Part shown: positions 33,763 to 44,500 of the stretch, piece after piece
How positions within the stretch are numbered: the stretch's first letter is position 1
How the letters are laid out: each line of letters starts with the position of its first letter
Source: Hyaloperonospora brassicae
Taxonomy: Eukaryota > Oomycota > Peronosporomycetes > Peronosporales > Peronosporaceae
Assembly (NCBI GenBank): GCA_947650285.1
Contig: CANTFL010001429.1
Coordinates: 682,001-746,000 of the forward strand
DNA: 64,000 nucleotides
Direction: 5' to 3'
Notes under the pieces: model-generated
Told to the model about the DNA's origin: nothing
The model's input: the letters and a program-made list of their open reading frames with translations, nothing else
The model's database searches: none
Made by a program: the position numbers and the translations under genes

Positions 33763-33798
33763 GTGTATACGCATTTTGGTATGCGTGCGTGTATACAC
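33763..33798. repeat. Imperfect palindrome of alternating purine-pyrimidine bases
   Basis: GTGTATACGCA and TGCGTGCGTGTATACAC face each other around TTTTGGTA, 87-122 bp upstream of the PFK-2/FBPase-2 ATG, and run on into CACACATGCGCGCAC. The composition is prone to cruciform or Z-DNA formation. A promoter role is only a guess. Confidence 0.6.
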
Positions 33799-33799
33799 A

Positions 33800-36700
33800 C
33801 ACATGCGCGCACGACGGTGAAGTACGCCACGATTGGGGTTTAATTCAGTGTCGGCGGGAGGGACACAAAACGACCTGTCGCGCGGTGCAAAAAAGTATCC
33901 GAGCAAAAAAGACGCACACAACTGGACGGTCGACGCAGTGCGTCGTTTGTGCCGCATGCCCTCCCTCTGTTGTCGCTTTTCGCGCATGAAGCAGCCTGCC
34001 TGATTGTCGTACTTGAGCTTGCGATTATTGTAGAGGAAGTAAGGTCGTGTTTATTTGTAGAGCGGTTTTCAATGGCGGTCAAGGAGATTGCAAATCGCAG
34101 CTACGTATGGTACGACAATATCCACAAACTTGGCGTAAGTAGCGAAACCATATACTGTACTTGGTCTGCAGTCAACCGCAGTCCGTGTAGTCATTAGCTC
34201 TGCAAGCGTGATAGAGTAACGTCTTGGTCTGCAATCGCAAAGACCGCGTTTACATGTCGGCACTTTGAATAGAAGGGGTGGCTGACTTCAGCGATATGTA
34301 TACCCGACCCTTTATGTCATCTCGCGCTTTCGATTCATCCTTCCTGTCACACTCGATTGATACGTTTTGATTCTGCAAACTTTCGTTCACAACCATAAAC
34401 TCGATGTCTGGCTGTCAAACAAACGCTGACCAACTCATTTTGTCGTTCTTCGCTCATCGACGTGGAAGTGGCAAACTGCACGCGCGCACGATTTCTTCTC
34501 ATGTTTCGAGCACCATGTTCCGTTAGAGTCGTGAGTATTGTGCACAAATGTGCAAATTCGGGCTTAGTTTACAGTTTTAGCTGTTGAACGAAAAATAAAC
34601 AGCCGTCCTTTTGCCGAAACGACCCGCAACGTTTTGACTTACCTCAGCCACTCATGTACGCGAATACAGCCATCGTCGCCCTACTAATCATACATAATCT
34701 GTAAAATGTTACACAGGCATTTCGATTGCCAGGCGAAGATATACGCCTCCCCTCATCTCTGGTACTTGTTGCTGCTCCTTGCATCGTTGCACCTGTAAAC
34801 ATTTGTTAAAAAGTTTTTGATGTCTTCCAGTACCTCACCGTCGATACACAGTCTCTTCCTGCTGATGTACGCTCTTCAGTGCCGCCGCCGAGCCACGTAA
34901 CGTCTACGTAGAGTATCCTCAGTGCCTCGGGTAAGCACCATCCAATTCAGTCCATCGCCTGCCGATTTGAACCCCTCTCACATCAATCAAAGTCTACAAA
35001 CGATGTCCGATATATACTGCTCAAGGGCACCCAATTACCTGGAACCCCGTTACTAAGCAAACGGCCTCTCAGTAGAAATAATCTGTCGAAGCATAACGCT
35101 TTCGTAAGACATACTTTTTCACAATGGGGGCTTGGATAGTACGGGCAAAAGAGCCGGATCTGTGTGGCATGCAAAAACCGAGTAATGATACAATCGTTGC
35201 GTGGTACGATAGACCCACTCAAACTCTAGCACACAACTAACAGTGGATAGTTAACCGGCAAGGGATGCGTGGCCCTAATCTGAAGAGGACGGTGGCTGAT
35301 CGTTGCGACAGACGCCGAGTAAATATACTGACCTACAAACAAACATGTTGCATCTACGCAGAGGCAGCACGCTGTACATCATGATCTTTTGCAGACACGT
35401 TCTGCACTGTAAGCGCTGGCGTGAAAGAATCGTAAGATATAACTTTTTATTTGCAAAAGTAGCAAGCTACCGACCAATCTAGTGCTGCTACCATCTGTAA
35501 CGCGTACCGATGGTCGTCGCTTCCACCCTATTCCTCTTCGACTTGGCATGTGCCAAAACTCGTTAAATTTTGCGTGATCACAAATGACTTTGAAAGTTCC
35601 TTGAGATGCTTGACGCCGGGCATACGCATCGCGATAATTTCGTTTGTGCGTAGCGTCTCGGCAACGTTGTCACATACTATAATCCATGAGAGTAAGATAG
35701 TGTGTTCTGCGTGGGGGTGGAAGTGTAAACATGATACCGGGGTAAATTGCCGTCGTAAGGGACAAAAGGATGTCGGACCATGGCAAGCAGTGCAGTCTGT
35801 GCAGAAGCACTATATTTCTGTTGCTAATTATCCTTTTAGTATCTTCATTCTCTGTCTGTTGTAATCGAATTTAAACATGGACGATGATGATCCAGATGAT
35901 CAATATTGATGCTAATTAATTCTTCTAAATGAAAAAAACCAGGACATTGCAACTATTGCAACTATATTAACGTGCACACAACGGTCCTAGTATCTTCGCA
36001 TTGAGGCATCCATGTACTTGTTATAAAATAACGCTTTTTTGTTCCATTCGGCGCCAGCACGGAAATATGCAAGGAAAAAAAGAGGTACCATAAAAGGACT
36101 AGTACCGAGAGGCTTGAGGCGACGAGGGTAAACAAGGTTTAGTTTTCATTGCTGTAATGGTCATCGCTTCGACATGATTATTACGAATCTTTTTATTTAG
36201 CCTACACGTCAAGGCATGCTGCTGGTGCTGTATTAAATGTTGATGAAGTTGTCTATGCAGACTTTGGCTAGCACATAGCTCATGTAATGTGAAATGCTTC
36301 TGCCGCCGCTACATATATTTGCTTTCATCGTCCTCAATCTCATCCAAATTAATCAAATGCTAGCTTTCTCACCGCATTTGAATATAGAAGGAGCTACAAG
36401 CCAGATAAAATTATCAAATGAAGACACAATAGACAAGTCTCTCTTCATTGTCAGCTTCAAAATTTTACGCACAGGAATGAATAAAATGCGAAGCTACCCA
36501 TCCTATTTGCCTCCTTAATCATTGCGATAGTTCGATAGACGTACTCGCTAGCTCAAGTATCACTCAATTTTGAAGTACTGTGTTGTGGCAATCATATACT
36601 ATTACGACACATGAACATGCCGATGGCTACTGCATCGCATTAGCATATTACATGTCATTGATGGTAATCTGGGACAGTGATAAAATAACCTTTATCTGTA

Positions 36701-39700
36701 ATCTTACCAATATCTGCATTGATGAGCACATGTGGGGGAGCATTACCGCTGCAAAAATACTAGGCACTGATCCACTTATTTATTGATACAGGCCTATAGA
36801 TATCTAAGCACACGACTAATCGCTGCTGGATGCGGTAATTTAGTTCTAAGTAGATGGTAAATCATATTTGACGTTTGTATTTGCTATCGCTAATGCAAGA
36901 CAATAAAGCGTGATTTACCAAGTAATAGTTCGATATGCGTTGCATTTCTACGTTTTCTTTATACTTTCCGTGTTCGTTTTGTAGAATTCACTTCCTTTTT
37001 ACTTACAGTGTAGCAGATCTACCAAAGTTAAATTATGGCGGAAAGCCTTGATAATATAAACCAATTAGTGCGTAAAACGAGCAACAACTTAACGATTCAA
37101 CCTGTCGAAGGGCTTACGACTTAACTATCTAACTAGCGCTTAGAGCAACGACTTAATGGTTCTACTAGATTAACAAGCTTATGGTCATGGCTCAAGTAAA
37201 AGACGATTTAGAAAATCAATTGGCACAAGGTGATCAAGAGTATATGACTTAGAAAGGACTCAACCTATTTTTATCAATGCGCCTTAACAAGGCGCGTACC
37301 CTCTATCAATCAACATGAAAGCTGATGTTAACTTCACTTTTGTGCTAAGATAAACCTTTTTAACTACTTAATTAAGAAAGGCACTGCTTTCTAATACTGT
37401 GAAACCCGAACCGTATTTCTTACGTCGCTGAAACGCCTCCGCAACTTTACTTAACACTACCTGGTGTACATGAGCGGAGCACAACAGGGTGCACGCACCT
37501 AAAGCTTTGTTTTACCACCACATGTACTACAGTTGGATAGAATGTACGACATCGTTTATAGGCACGTGCATTTACTATGTTTGGTGTGACTAGATTATTT
37601 GTGTCAATCAAGCGTCGGTGCTTGATTACAATTGGCAGCACTTCGTGGTCCGTCCAACAACCACGGACATTCCATCTAACATGATCGTGGTGAAGTGAAC
37701 GTTAGGATTACTTTCTTCCCATGTTAAACATTATCTCTAAATTTAGTGACATGGAATGGAATGTGACCGAAAGTATAAACTTAGACGTTGGCGGGCCGGC
37801 CATAATTGCATGTCTCTATATCGATTAGGATTCAAGGCACAAGCCTCGTTTTTCAAGTTCAAAAAACGACGAAACATGACAATTCGCAGTAGTTCTGGAT
37901 TTTGCTATCACCATAGATCGAAAGTCAGATATCGGTTGTGTAAATGATGGCTTCGCAGATCATTTTGTTGATACAGATGCAAGCTCAGACTGCTGTGACT
38001 GGGTTTGACGTCCGTGCGTCGACACGATGGCTTGAAGGTAAAAAGCTTTATGCAATATATATTCGTAGTAGACTCTTCGTTGAGATGTGTCGTCTAGTTC
38101 AACTACTACAAGAGGTTTGTCGTAATACAAAAATATATATTTTGCATTTGCCGAGTCAAACGTAACTGAGCGTGCTAAAACTTGGTCCGTAGTGCTAAAG
38201 CTTCAGGACGTGTATGCGTTCGGGTCGTTGATTAATCCTTCATCCTTGGATCTTATATATTATAAAATTGCCGAGGAACGAGTCTGGGGATCGATTAGAT
38301 ACTAAAAAATAGGCAAAGAGGCGTGATGCGCATGTTTACGCGCTTTTCTACACTCCGAATTGCACCACTGACAGCCCGAAGAATGCGTAACCTTGTTTTA
38401 AATTCCAGGCAGAGACTCCTGGACATATGTTAAGATGCATCTATTCCCGCTGTAACTAGATAGACTTTACCAAGCGATCGCAGAGGTATAAGAGAAAGGC
38501 TTCAGTGTAGAGTAGTATCATGTCAAATTATATTTATATCGTCATTTTAGTCGACAGAACGGTAGAGAGAAAACCAACGGACTTCTCCGACGTGTTTAGT
38601 AAAAGATCTCGCTTTTCAGGATGCCAATAATTGCAGATTTTCAATCATTTTTGAATCAGGGACGTACGCCTATATGTATTAACCCAAACCAGTAAAGTGT
38701 GCGAGAGTACGTAAATAACTTTGTCGGCATAAAGGCCACGATTGACGGATCTAGCGATGTTAGAGATTTTACAACTCTATAACGGCCAATGCTGATGCAG
38801 AATATAAAAAATTGCAGGACTTTTAAAGTATACATCAAAAATGATACAGTATCTGTATGTTGGTGACATTTTCAATGATAGATACCCCCATCGCCAGAAA
38901 GTTCGAGGAGACAAAAGATGCAAAACATCGATATCTAATGGAATAAAGAGATTGTTGCAATCCTATTCAAATACAGGTGATACATGGTTATAGGATCAAG
39001 TTTGTTGAGCACGAGAACTTTCATACGAGTTGGACAATGCACCTTCCAGCAGGTGCATTAGTAATCTGGAGTAATCGTAACTGGATATTTGCGACATTTT
39101 GGAGAAAGGATAGTACGATGATTATTCCTCGTATTGGATTTGGATCACAAGTATGATAACGTCCTTGGTCTACCTCGGCTCAGTGTTACGAGCCATGACT
39201 CAAATAGCAGCATTGATACGTGGAGATGAAAGCCACATTTTGATCACATAATTCAATATGATCGTCTTAAAGGGACCAAAAGCGTATGAATGATCTCTAA
39301 TTTATGCGCAATGACCCCTCTTGTCGTTGTGCAACAGCTTGAAACTTCAGAATAACCTACTACTACAGCTTAAAACAAGCTATTAGCAGGTGTGTTGAAA
39401 CAGAGACAACGACGTAGGTTCAGCACGCAAATGAGTCGAGTGTTTCGGGTATGAAAAATGCATAGCAGACAGCATTGAATGTAGAGCACAAATGTTGACC
39501 AGAAGCGGCAACGCGGTAATCTTAAATCGACTGGACAGTCGCTAGTACAGTACCCATATGCAGATTCCTTACCGCAGCTACATAAAAAAGAGGGGATAAT
39601 TTTACACGTGCTAATTAGAATGTAGCCAAGGAAATAATACGAAGGGGTGCTTCGCCACAAGTATGAGTAGATATATTTCCAGGCCTTTCCGAGAAATTAT

Positions 39701-40190
39701 ATTTGTAAGCTTATAATGAATTAATTAAAGGCGCTTATACACTCGATCTTATAGCGCCTCCTAATCTGACTTCGAAAATAACAAGTTGTCCCGCGCTTAT
39801 ATTTATAAGTCGATTTTATGGTACGTGCAGCTACAAGGTAAAACAGAGATGCGTAATCGTCGCCGATGACGAGTATGTTGCAAAGATTAGGACCCAGCAA
39901 AATTTGCTTAGAGAAAACGGACGCTCAACATCTTACGTACATACTGTATTGTCCTTAAAGAGAAGCTTAAAAAACAGTGATGTTTGCTAAATCGTGAAAA
40001 TCTCTGAAGTCAAGTTTTAATACAAAGACTCTATACAATTAGTATTTTAATTATCTTTCCATGTGGGATTTCTAAGGATACACAAATTTTCCACGTAATT
40101 AATGTACGTTATGGCTCGAACTGCTTTGTATTGAGTAGTAGTCAATGCCTTATTAAGTAGTTAATAATGTCATTCATTGTGTACATCTTA
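33800..40190. other. AT-rich gene-empty region, part 1
   Basis: The sequence becomes strongly AT-rich beyond about 34.3 kb. No frame shows a recognisable domain. A 74-codon frame at 36294-36518 (+) begins with a hydrophobic stretch (MLLPPLHIFAFIVLNLIQIN) but has no effector-type motif after it. Around 37035-37315 (+) two short protein-like runs, one starting MAESLDNINQLVRK and another MAQVKDDLENQLAQ, lie in different frames with stops between them, suggesting a decayed element. Nothing else could be named. Confidence 0.5.
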
Positions 40191-40247
40191 GCAGGAAGTC
40201 ATAATATAAATTCAGCCCCCCATATACCAACCCGACCTACTGTCATA

Positions 40248-40480
40248 TCAAGTCGATAATGATACCGATACTGCCTGCAATCAATAAGTTGAATGCTGTA
40301 GCAATAACAGAAAGGACGCCAACAATAAAAAGAAATTGTAGATAGTGTGTCAAGAGATCCCTTTTTTCTTCCAGGATTTGATATGTGGCTTCTATCGAAC
40401 CATAAACGTGAGCAGGACATCCTGTTCTTGACTTATAGGTCACACAGGTATGGATTTGGGAAGGACTTTAATGATACAAT
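40248..40480 (-). pseudogene. Fragment of an unidentified membrane protein
   Basis: A minus-strand frame open for about 75 codons encodes CPAHVYGSIEATYQILEEKR followed by a strong membrane segment (FIVGVLSVIATAFNLLIAG), then stops. The N-terminal side is closed by a stop without a good ATG, so it looks like an internal or C-terminal piece of a larger protein. It lies 45 bp outside the left end of the tubulin-carrying inverted-repeat segment. The family is not recognised. Confidence 0.3.
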
Positions 40481-40525
40481 GACTCATTGACGCCCCTTCC
40501 ACATGTAACAGGTAAGCAACTAAAT

Positions 40526-40620
40526 GGCCACGACTAGGGGCACACCCTACTTTTGCTAGGGGCACAACCCTTCTTTTGCTACGGGCACACCCGCCCGCCT
40601 AAAATGAAAAAAAGAACTTC
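40526..40620 (+). repeat. Left terminal inverted repeat with internal tandem units
   Basis: It contains three tandem variants of a unit of about 22-25 bp, GGGCACA-CCC-(T)ACTTTTGCTA, before the CCGCCCGCCT boundary. The right end has two, so expansion or contraction has occurred since the ends were identical. Confidence 0.8.
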
Positions 40621-40706
40621 ACATCTTATAGTGCAGAATATATGTAAAAACACGTAGTCACTTACTACTGCTCCCTATCTCCCTATCTGTTACGGCAGGT
40701 CCACTC

Positions 40707-41440
40707 ATGGGCGAGATACTGTCAATCCATCTTGGCCAGGGAGGTATCCAAACAGCTAATACATGTTGGGATCTCTACTGTCTCGAACACGGTATTCAAT
40801 TTACTGGCACGATGCCGACTGGCCATCAGCAGCAGCAACGACTCATTTGCGACATTTTTGCCGAGACAGGCACGGGCAAACTCGTACCGCGTGCAGTATT
40901 TGTGAACCTTGGGGCCATGGTCTGTGACGAGGTAAGTACCGGTGCATACCGCTGAATAACCCAACACGGGCAGATCATGTTGAATAAGAAGATGCAGAAA
41001 ACAACTACGCACGTGGTACATCAACATGCTATGGACCGTCGCTGAGTTTTTGACTGTTCCATAGGTCCCGCCCTTATTGCACTTGTGTTAGACCTGTTGC
41101 CGACCCCACCTTATTTATTTGATCTGGCGACGACGATAGCATACCCTTGGGTAGCCGCAAAACCGGTCAAGGTTGATTCCATTTAGTTACTGGAAGGAAA
41201 ACTGGTACCAATGAGAGCGACAGGTGGAGATTGGAGCTGTTTAGCGACAGTTGTCCCTATCTCGGGCCTTCGTACGCCAATTTAGTAGTCCAGCTGGTGC
41301 GTATTATTATCCAGTGTTTTCTGTCGTGTTGTATGCTTTATGAGGGAATACAGACGCAATTGAGCGGCCAAGACAGGTTATTTTTCTTTGAAGTAGATAG
41401 AATTTCCCTCCTTAACCTCCAGATCCCTGATCCAAACAAT
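40707..41440 (+). pseudogene. Degenerate alpha-tubulin pseudogene
   Basis: The first 82 codons (40707-40952) remain open and match the alpha-tubulin N-terminus: GEILSIHLGQGGIQ, CWDLYCLEHGIQ, ETGTGKLVPRAVFVNLG and DEVSTGAYR. The frame then hits TGA where tubulin has Gln. Further colinear remnants follow in shifted frames: NNYARG at 41001-41018, LVLD at about 41081-41093, a stretch ending PSYANL near 41266-41286, and SCCMLYEG near 41325-41348. Spacing shows internal deletions totalling several hundred bases. No introns are seen. A functional alpha-tubulin is about 450 residues, so this copy cannot make one. It could still produce an 82-residue N-terminal peptide if transcribed. It lies entirely within the inverted-repeat segment. 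Confidence 0.85.
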
Positions 41441-41517
41441 TTCAGCAATTTGGTTGGGTGCTTTTACATACAATAGTACTGTACTGTACACGTACATTAT
41501 TTTGTACTATCAAATAT

Positions 41518-41590
41518 GAAGTCCTTTTTATCATTTCTAGGCAGGCGGGTGTGACCCTAGCAAAAGTGGGATGTGCTCCTAGCCGTGGCC
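41518..41590 (-). repeat. Right terminal inverted repeat
   Basis: The reverse complement reads GGCCACGGCTAGGAGCACAT, then CCCACTTTTGCTAGGGTCAC and ACCCGCCTGCCTAGAAATGA, matching the left end at most positions with one fewer tandem unit. Confidence 0.8.
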
Positions 41591-44500
41591 TAACGAAATA
41601 GCTGAAAAGAGTGAAAAATATCGCATCAGCTTACTTTGACGATGGATTGGTGCATCAATAGGCTATGCTTTTGCTGAAAGTATACAAGTGGAGCGACAAG
41701 TTTTTCCAGAAGGTTGGAAGGTGAAGGGTGAGCGTCCGTCACGTACTACATAAGAATTCGATGGATGTTACCAGCAGATTGTGAAGTTCCAGTATGGGAA
41801 AGTGGTGTTGATGTAAACAGACTGTGAAGTCTCAGAGGGAGGTTGCTGCGATACTCTGGGAGACGATGACACCACATAAATGTAGTAGGAAGGTAGATAT
41901 TGAAATTATCTACCATTGGCGATTACAGGCTTATACACGTTTATTAATTTGGTATATGACGCCAGAGAATTTTGCAGTTTGCGAAGCGATGATTTGATGG
42001 GCCATTGAATGGAGAAGAGAGCTCTGTCGTTTTTCGGTATATGATCGTATGATCATCCCAATCGCTTAGTGTATGACATGGAACTCTTGTAATTTACAAT
42101 TATGCACTGTATAAGGTTTGTGTCCATCTACCTTAGGCAATGATGTACGCACGTCCGTAAACTGTCACATATCTATCAAAGAATTCTATGAGATTGTCGT
42201 TCTTCGCCGATTATATATTCTCCATAAAATATATACTGACATATATATTTGTGGCTGATGAGCTTTCTTGCATGCCATTGTTTCAGCCGGCTGAGCCTAC
42301 CAACATTGTATAAGCTTACTATCGCATCGCTGATCAACATCTAATGTCGTCAAGTGTTGTACAACGACTTCAGACAGGCGTACGCACAAGAGAACTTAGT
42401 TTAGTTTCCGATGCATTCCCTTACAAATGCGTCTCGTCAAATAAAGGGAAGGTTTACAGCGTCGTTTTAGTCGTCATCAAACCAATACACATTTTAAATG
42501 GAAATGACATATATATCTTCTACCTAGTGTATCTGGCACAATGTCACACTACCATCACTGTTAATTTGCTATCTCAATAAATAGTACTTGCCACTACCAG
42601 TCATCTTCGAGGATGTATTGAGGTCTTACTTCAAGCAATATATCGATTCGGTCGAGCTTTCAGAGCCATCACATTTGCTACGTAGACCAGCTTCAGAATG
42701 AATCGACTTTCGTTATAGAAAACGCAATATAAAGCTTTTTTAATCTATTTGCACAGGATATGTCATGACGTGGAGTCGCTTTATAAGGCTAGTCTATTTG
42801 TTGTGTAGTCTCAAGCACCATGCGTAGTATCACGAACTGTAAGATTGTCGATTAATTATCTGTATATTGATAATGTGCTTCAGCTTCAAGCGTCTTGACG
42901 CATCGGGCTACTGTTACTTCTTCAACAATGCATCAGCTAAGCGCCGGATCTTCTATACCCATTCTTTTTGACACCATTATTATACAAGGGGTTAGCTCGA
43001 TATGTTTCAAGAAGCTTCATCGGCCTGAGCTTTGAGTCGATTAGTTGGCAAGCAAGCTTAATTTATTCTTTCGCAGTATCTAGAAAGTCTTGGAATCCTC
43101 AAGATTGCTTCGTTTGGCTGCATTTTCACGCTTTTCATCCTATCGGACGAGTCAGATAGAATCTTCTTTATCAGGTAAGTGAGAACCGGCTTGCAATCTG
43201 AATCGACAATTTTTTCGGTGAAGATATTCGTTGCCGAAATCTTTGCTTCGTTTATACAAGCCAGTTGCATAGAAAATGATACGCAAATTGATAGCCTTGT
43301 TGCTGGCGCTGATTGAAATATCAATGTAATTCCTAGCCTGCTCGTACCCTCCTTTTAACATACGTATTATATGCGATTGTAGTAATAATGGCGAGGTAGA
43401 AACAGATACATTATCGTTTTCGTCACATAGCTTAGCATTCAAATACTCGATCTTAAATATCTCACAAATGAGCTTGCGACTTTATACCGCCTACTTTGGA
43501 TCGATGCCATCGACACATCACGCCTTCTACACATTATGCAAAGCCGTGGATATATCTGCAAAAGACTTATTGGCCAAAATAGGCCGATTTATGATTAATC
43601 TAAGAGCGTATGACCGGTGGTTTTAAGCACACGCATACAATTCTCGCTTGTGATGATATTTTGCATGACTCTAAAGGATACGTTACTTGTAACTCGGGTG
43701 AAGGTGGGTGATTTACCTGTATATGGTTGCCACTCCAGCTGTACCCCAGAAAATCTCATTCTACATCATTTGGTGCAAATGATTCGGCCGCAAGTGGTTA
43801 AGGTCCGATTCGCTTGCTTCGTAGTGCTACTCGTCAACGCGAGCACATAGATCATTAGTTGCAACTCGATACGCTAGTATTCGTGGAATGCCTTAAGCGA
43901 GTCGCCAGCAACTCAAGACATTCATCGTCACGCGAGAAATTGGCCTGTTTTAAATTGCTTACGCCGTATATTAGTGCATATCTGGCCATGTTCTTTGCTC
44001 TCAGACTTAAGTATCAGGAATGTGTCTTTGATGATTTATCCGGATACATCGACTATAGGAATCAATTGAATATCTTTCTAGGCATCGATATGAATATTGA
44101 ACCGTTATATAAAATTGGCATACACGACTCACACTTGTTTTGTTGTGTTAAATGAATCTTTTTCGTCCATGTGATAGTTACAGTAGTCTGTCTTGTTGCG
44201 ATGTAGGTCGATCGTTGTGTGCCTCAAAAGCGAATGGAAGTCGACTCTTCTGTGGTATCATGTTGTTTGCCAAGCGTTGCAATGTGTAAAGCCCGTCTCT
44301 TCATTTACAGTTTTCTAAATTGCCACCTCTTCTTCCGATAACTTGCGTGCAAAGAGAATATTATAAACGTCGATCAAGTAGGTAAGGTTGCTGCTTGTAG
44401 TGATATGCGGCACTACACGTAGAATTATGATTCTATTTGGTAGAATTTATACCAGTAGTTTCGATATTGTGCCTGCCGCCATAGAGCAGTTTCTGTCGCC

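Larger units (their letters stand above)
40526..41590. mobile_element. 1.07 kb segment with imperfect terminal inverted repeats enclosing an alpha-tubulin pseudogene
   Basis: The left end (40526-40620) and the reverse complement of the right end (41518-41590) align along their length. Both start GGCCACG-CTAGG-GCACA, continue CCC-ACTTTTGCTAGGG, then CACACCCGCC-GCCTA and end in an A-rich stretch followed by GACTTC/GAACTTC. The left copy has one extra internal tandem unit. Such ends suggest a non-autonomous DNA transposon; no transposase is encoded. TAA occurs next to both ends (40521-40523 and 41591-41593), two bases away on the left, so a 3-bp target duplication is possible but unproven. The interior is filled by the tubulin pseudogene. 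Confidence 0.7.

Noticed and set aside
34957..34984. GATTTGAACCCC considered as a tRNA T-loop
   Set aside because: The flanking bases do not form T or acceptor stems and no anticodon arm is present.
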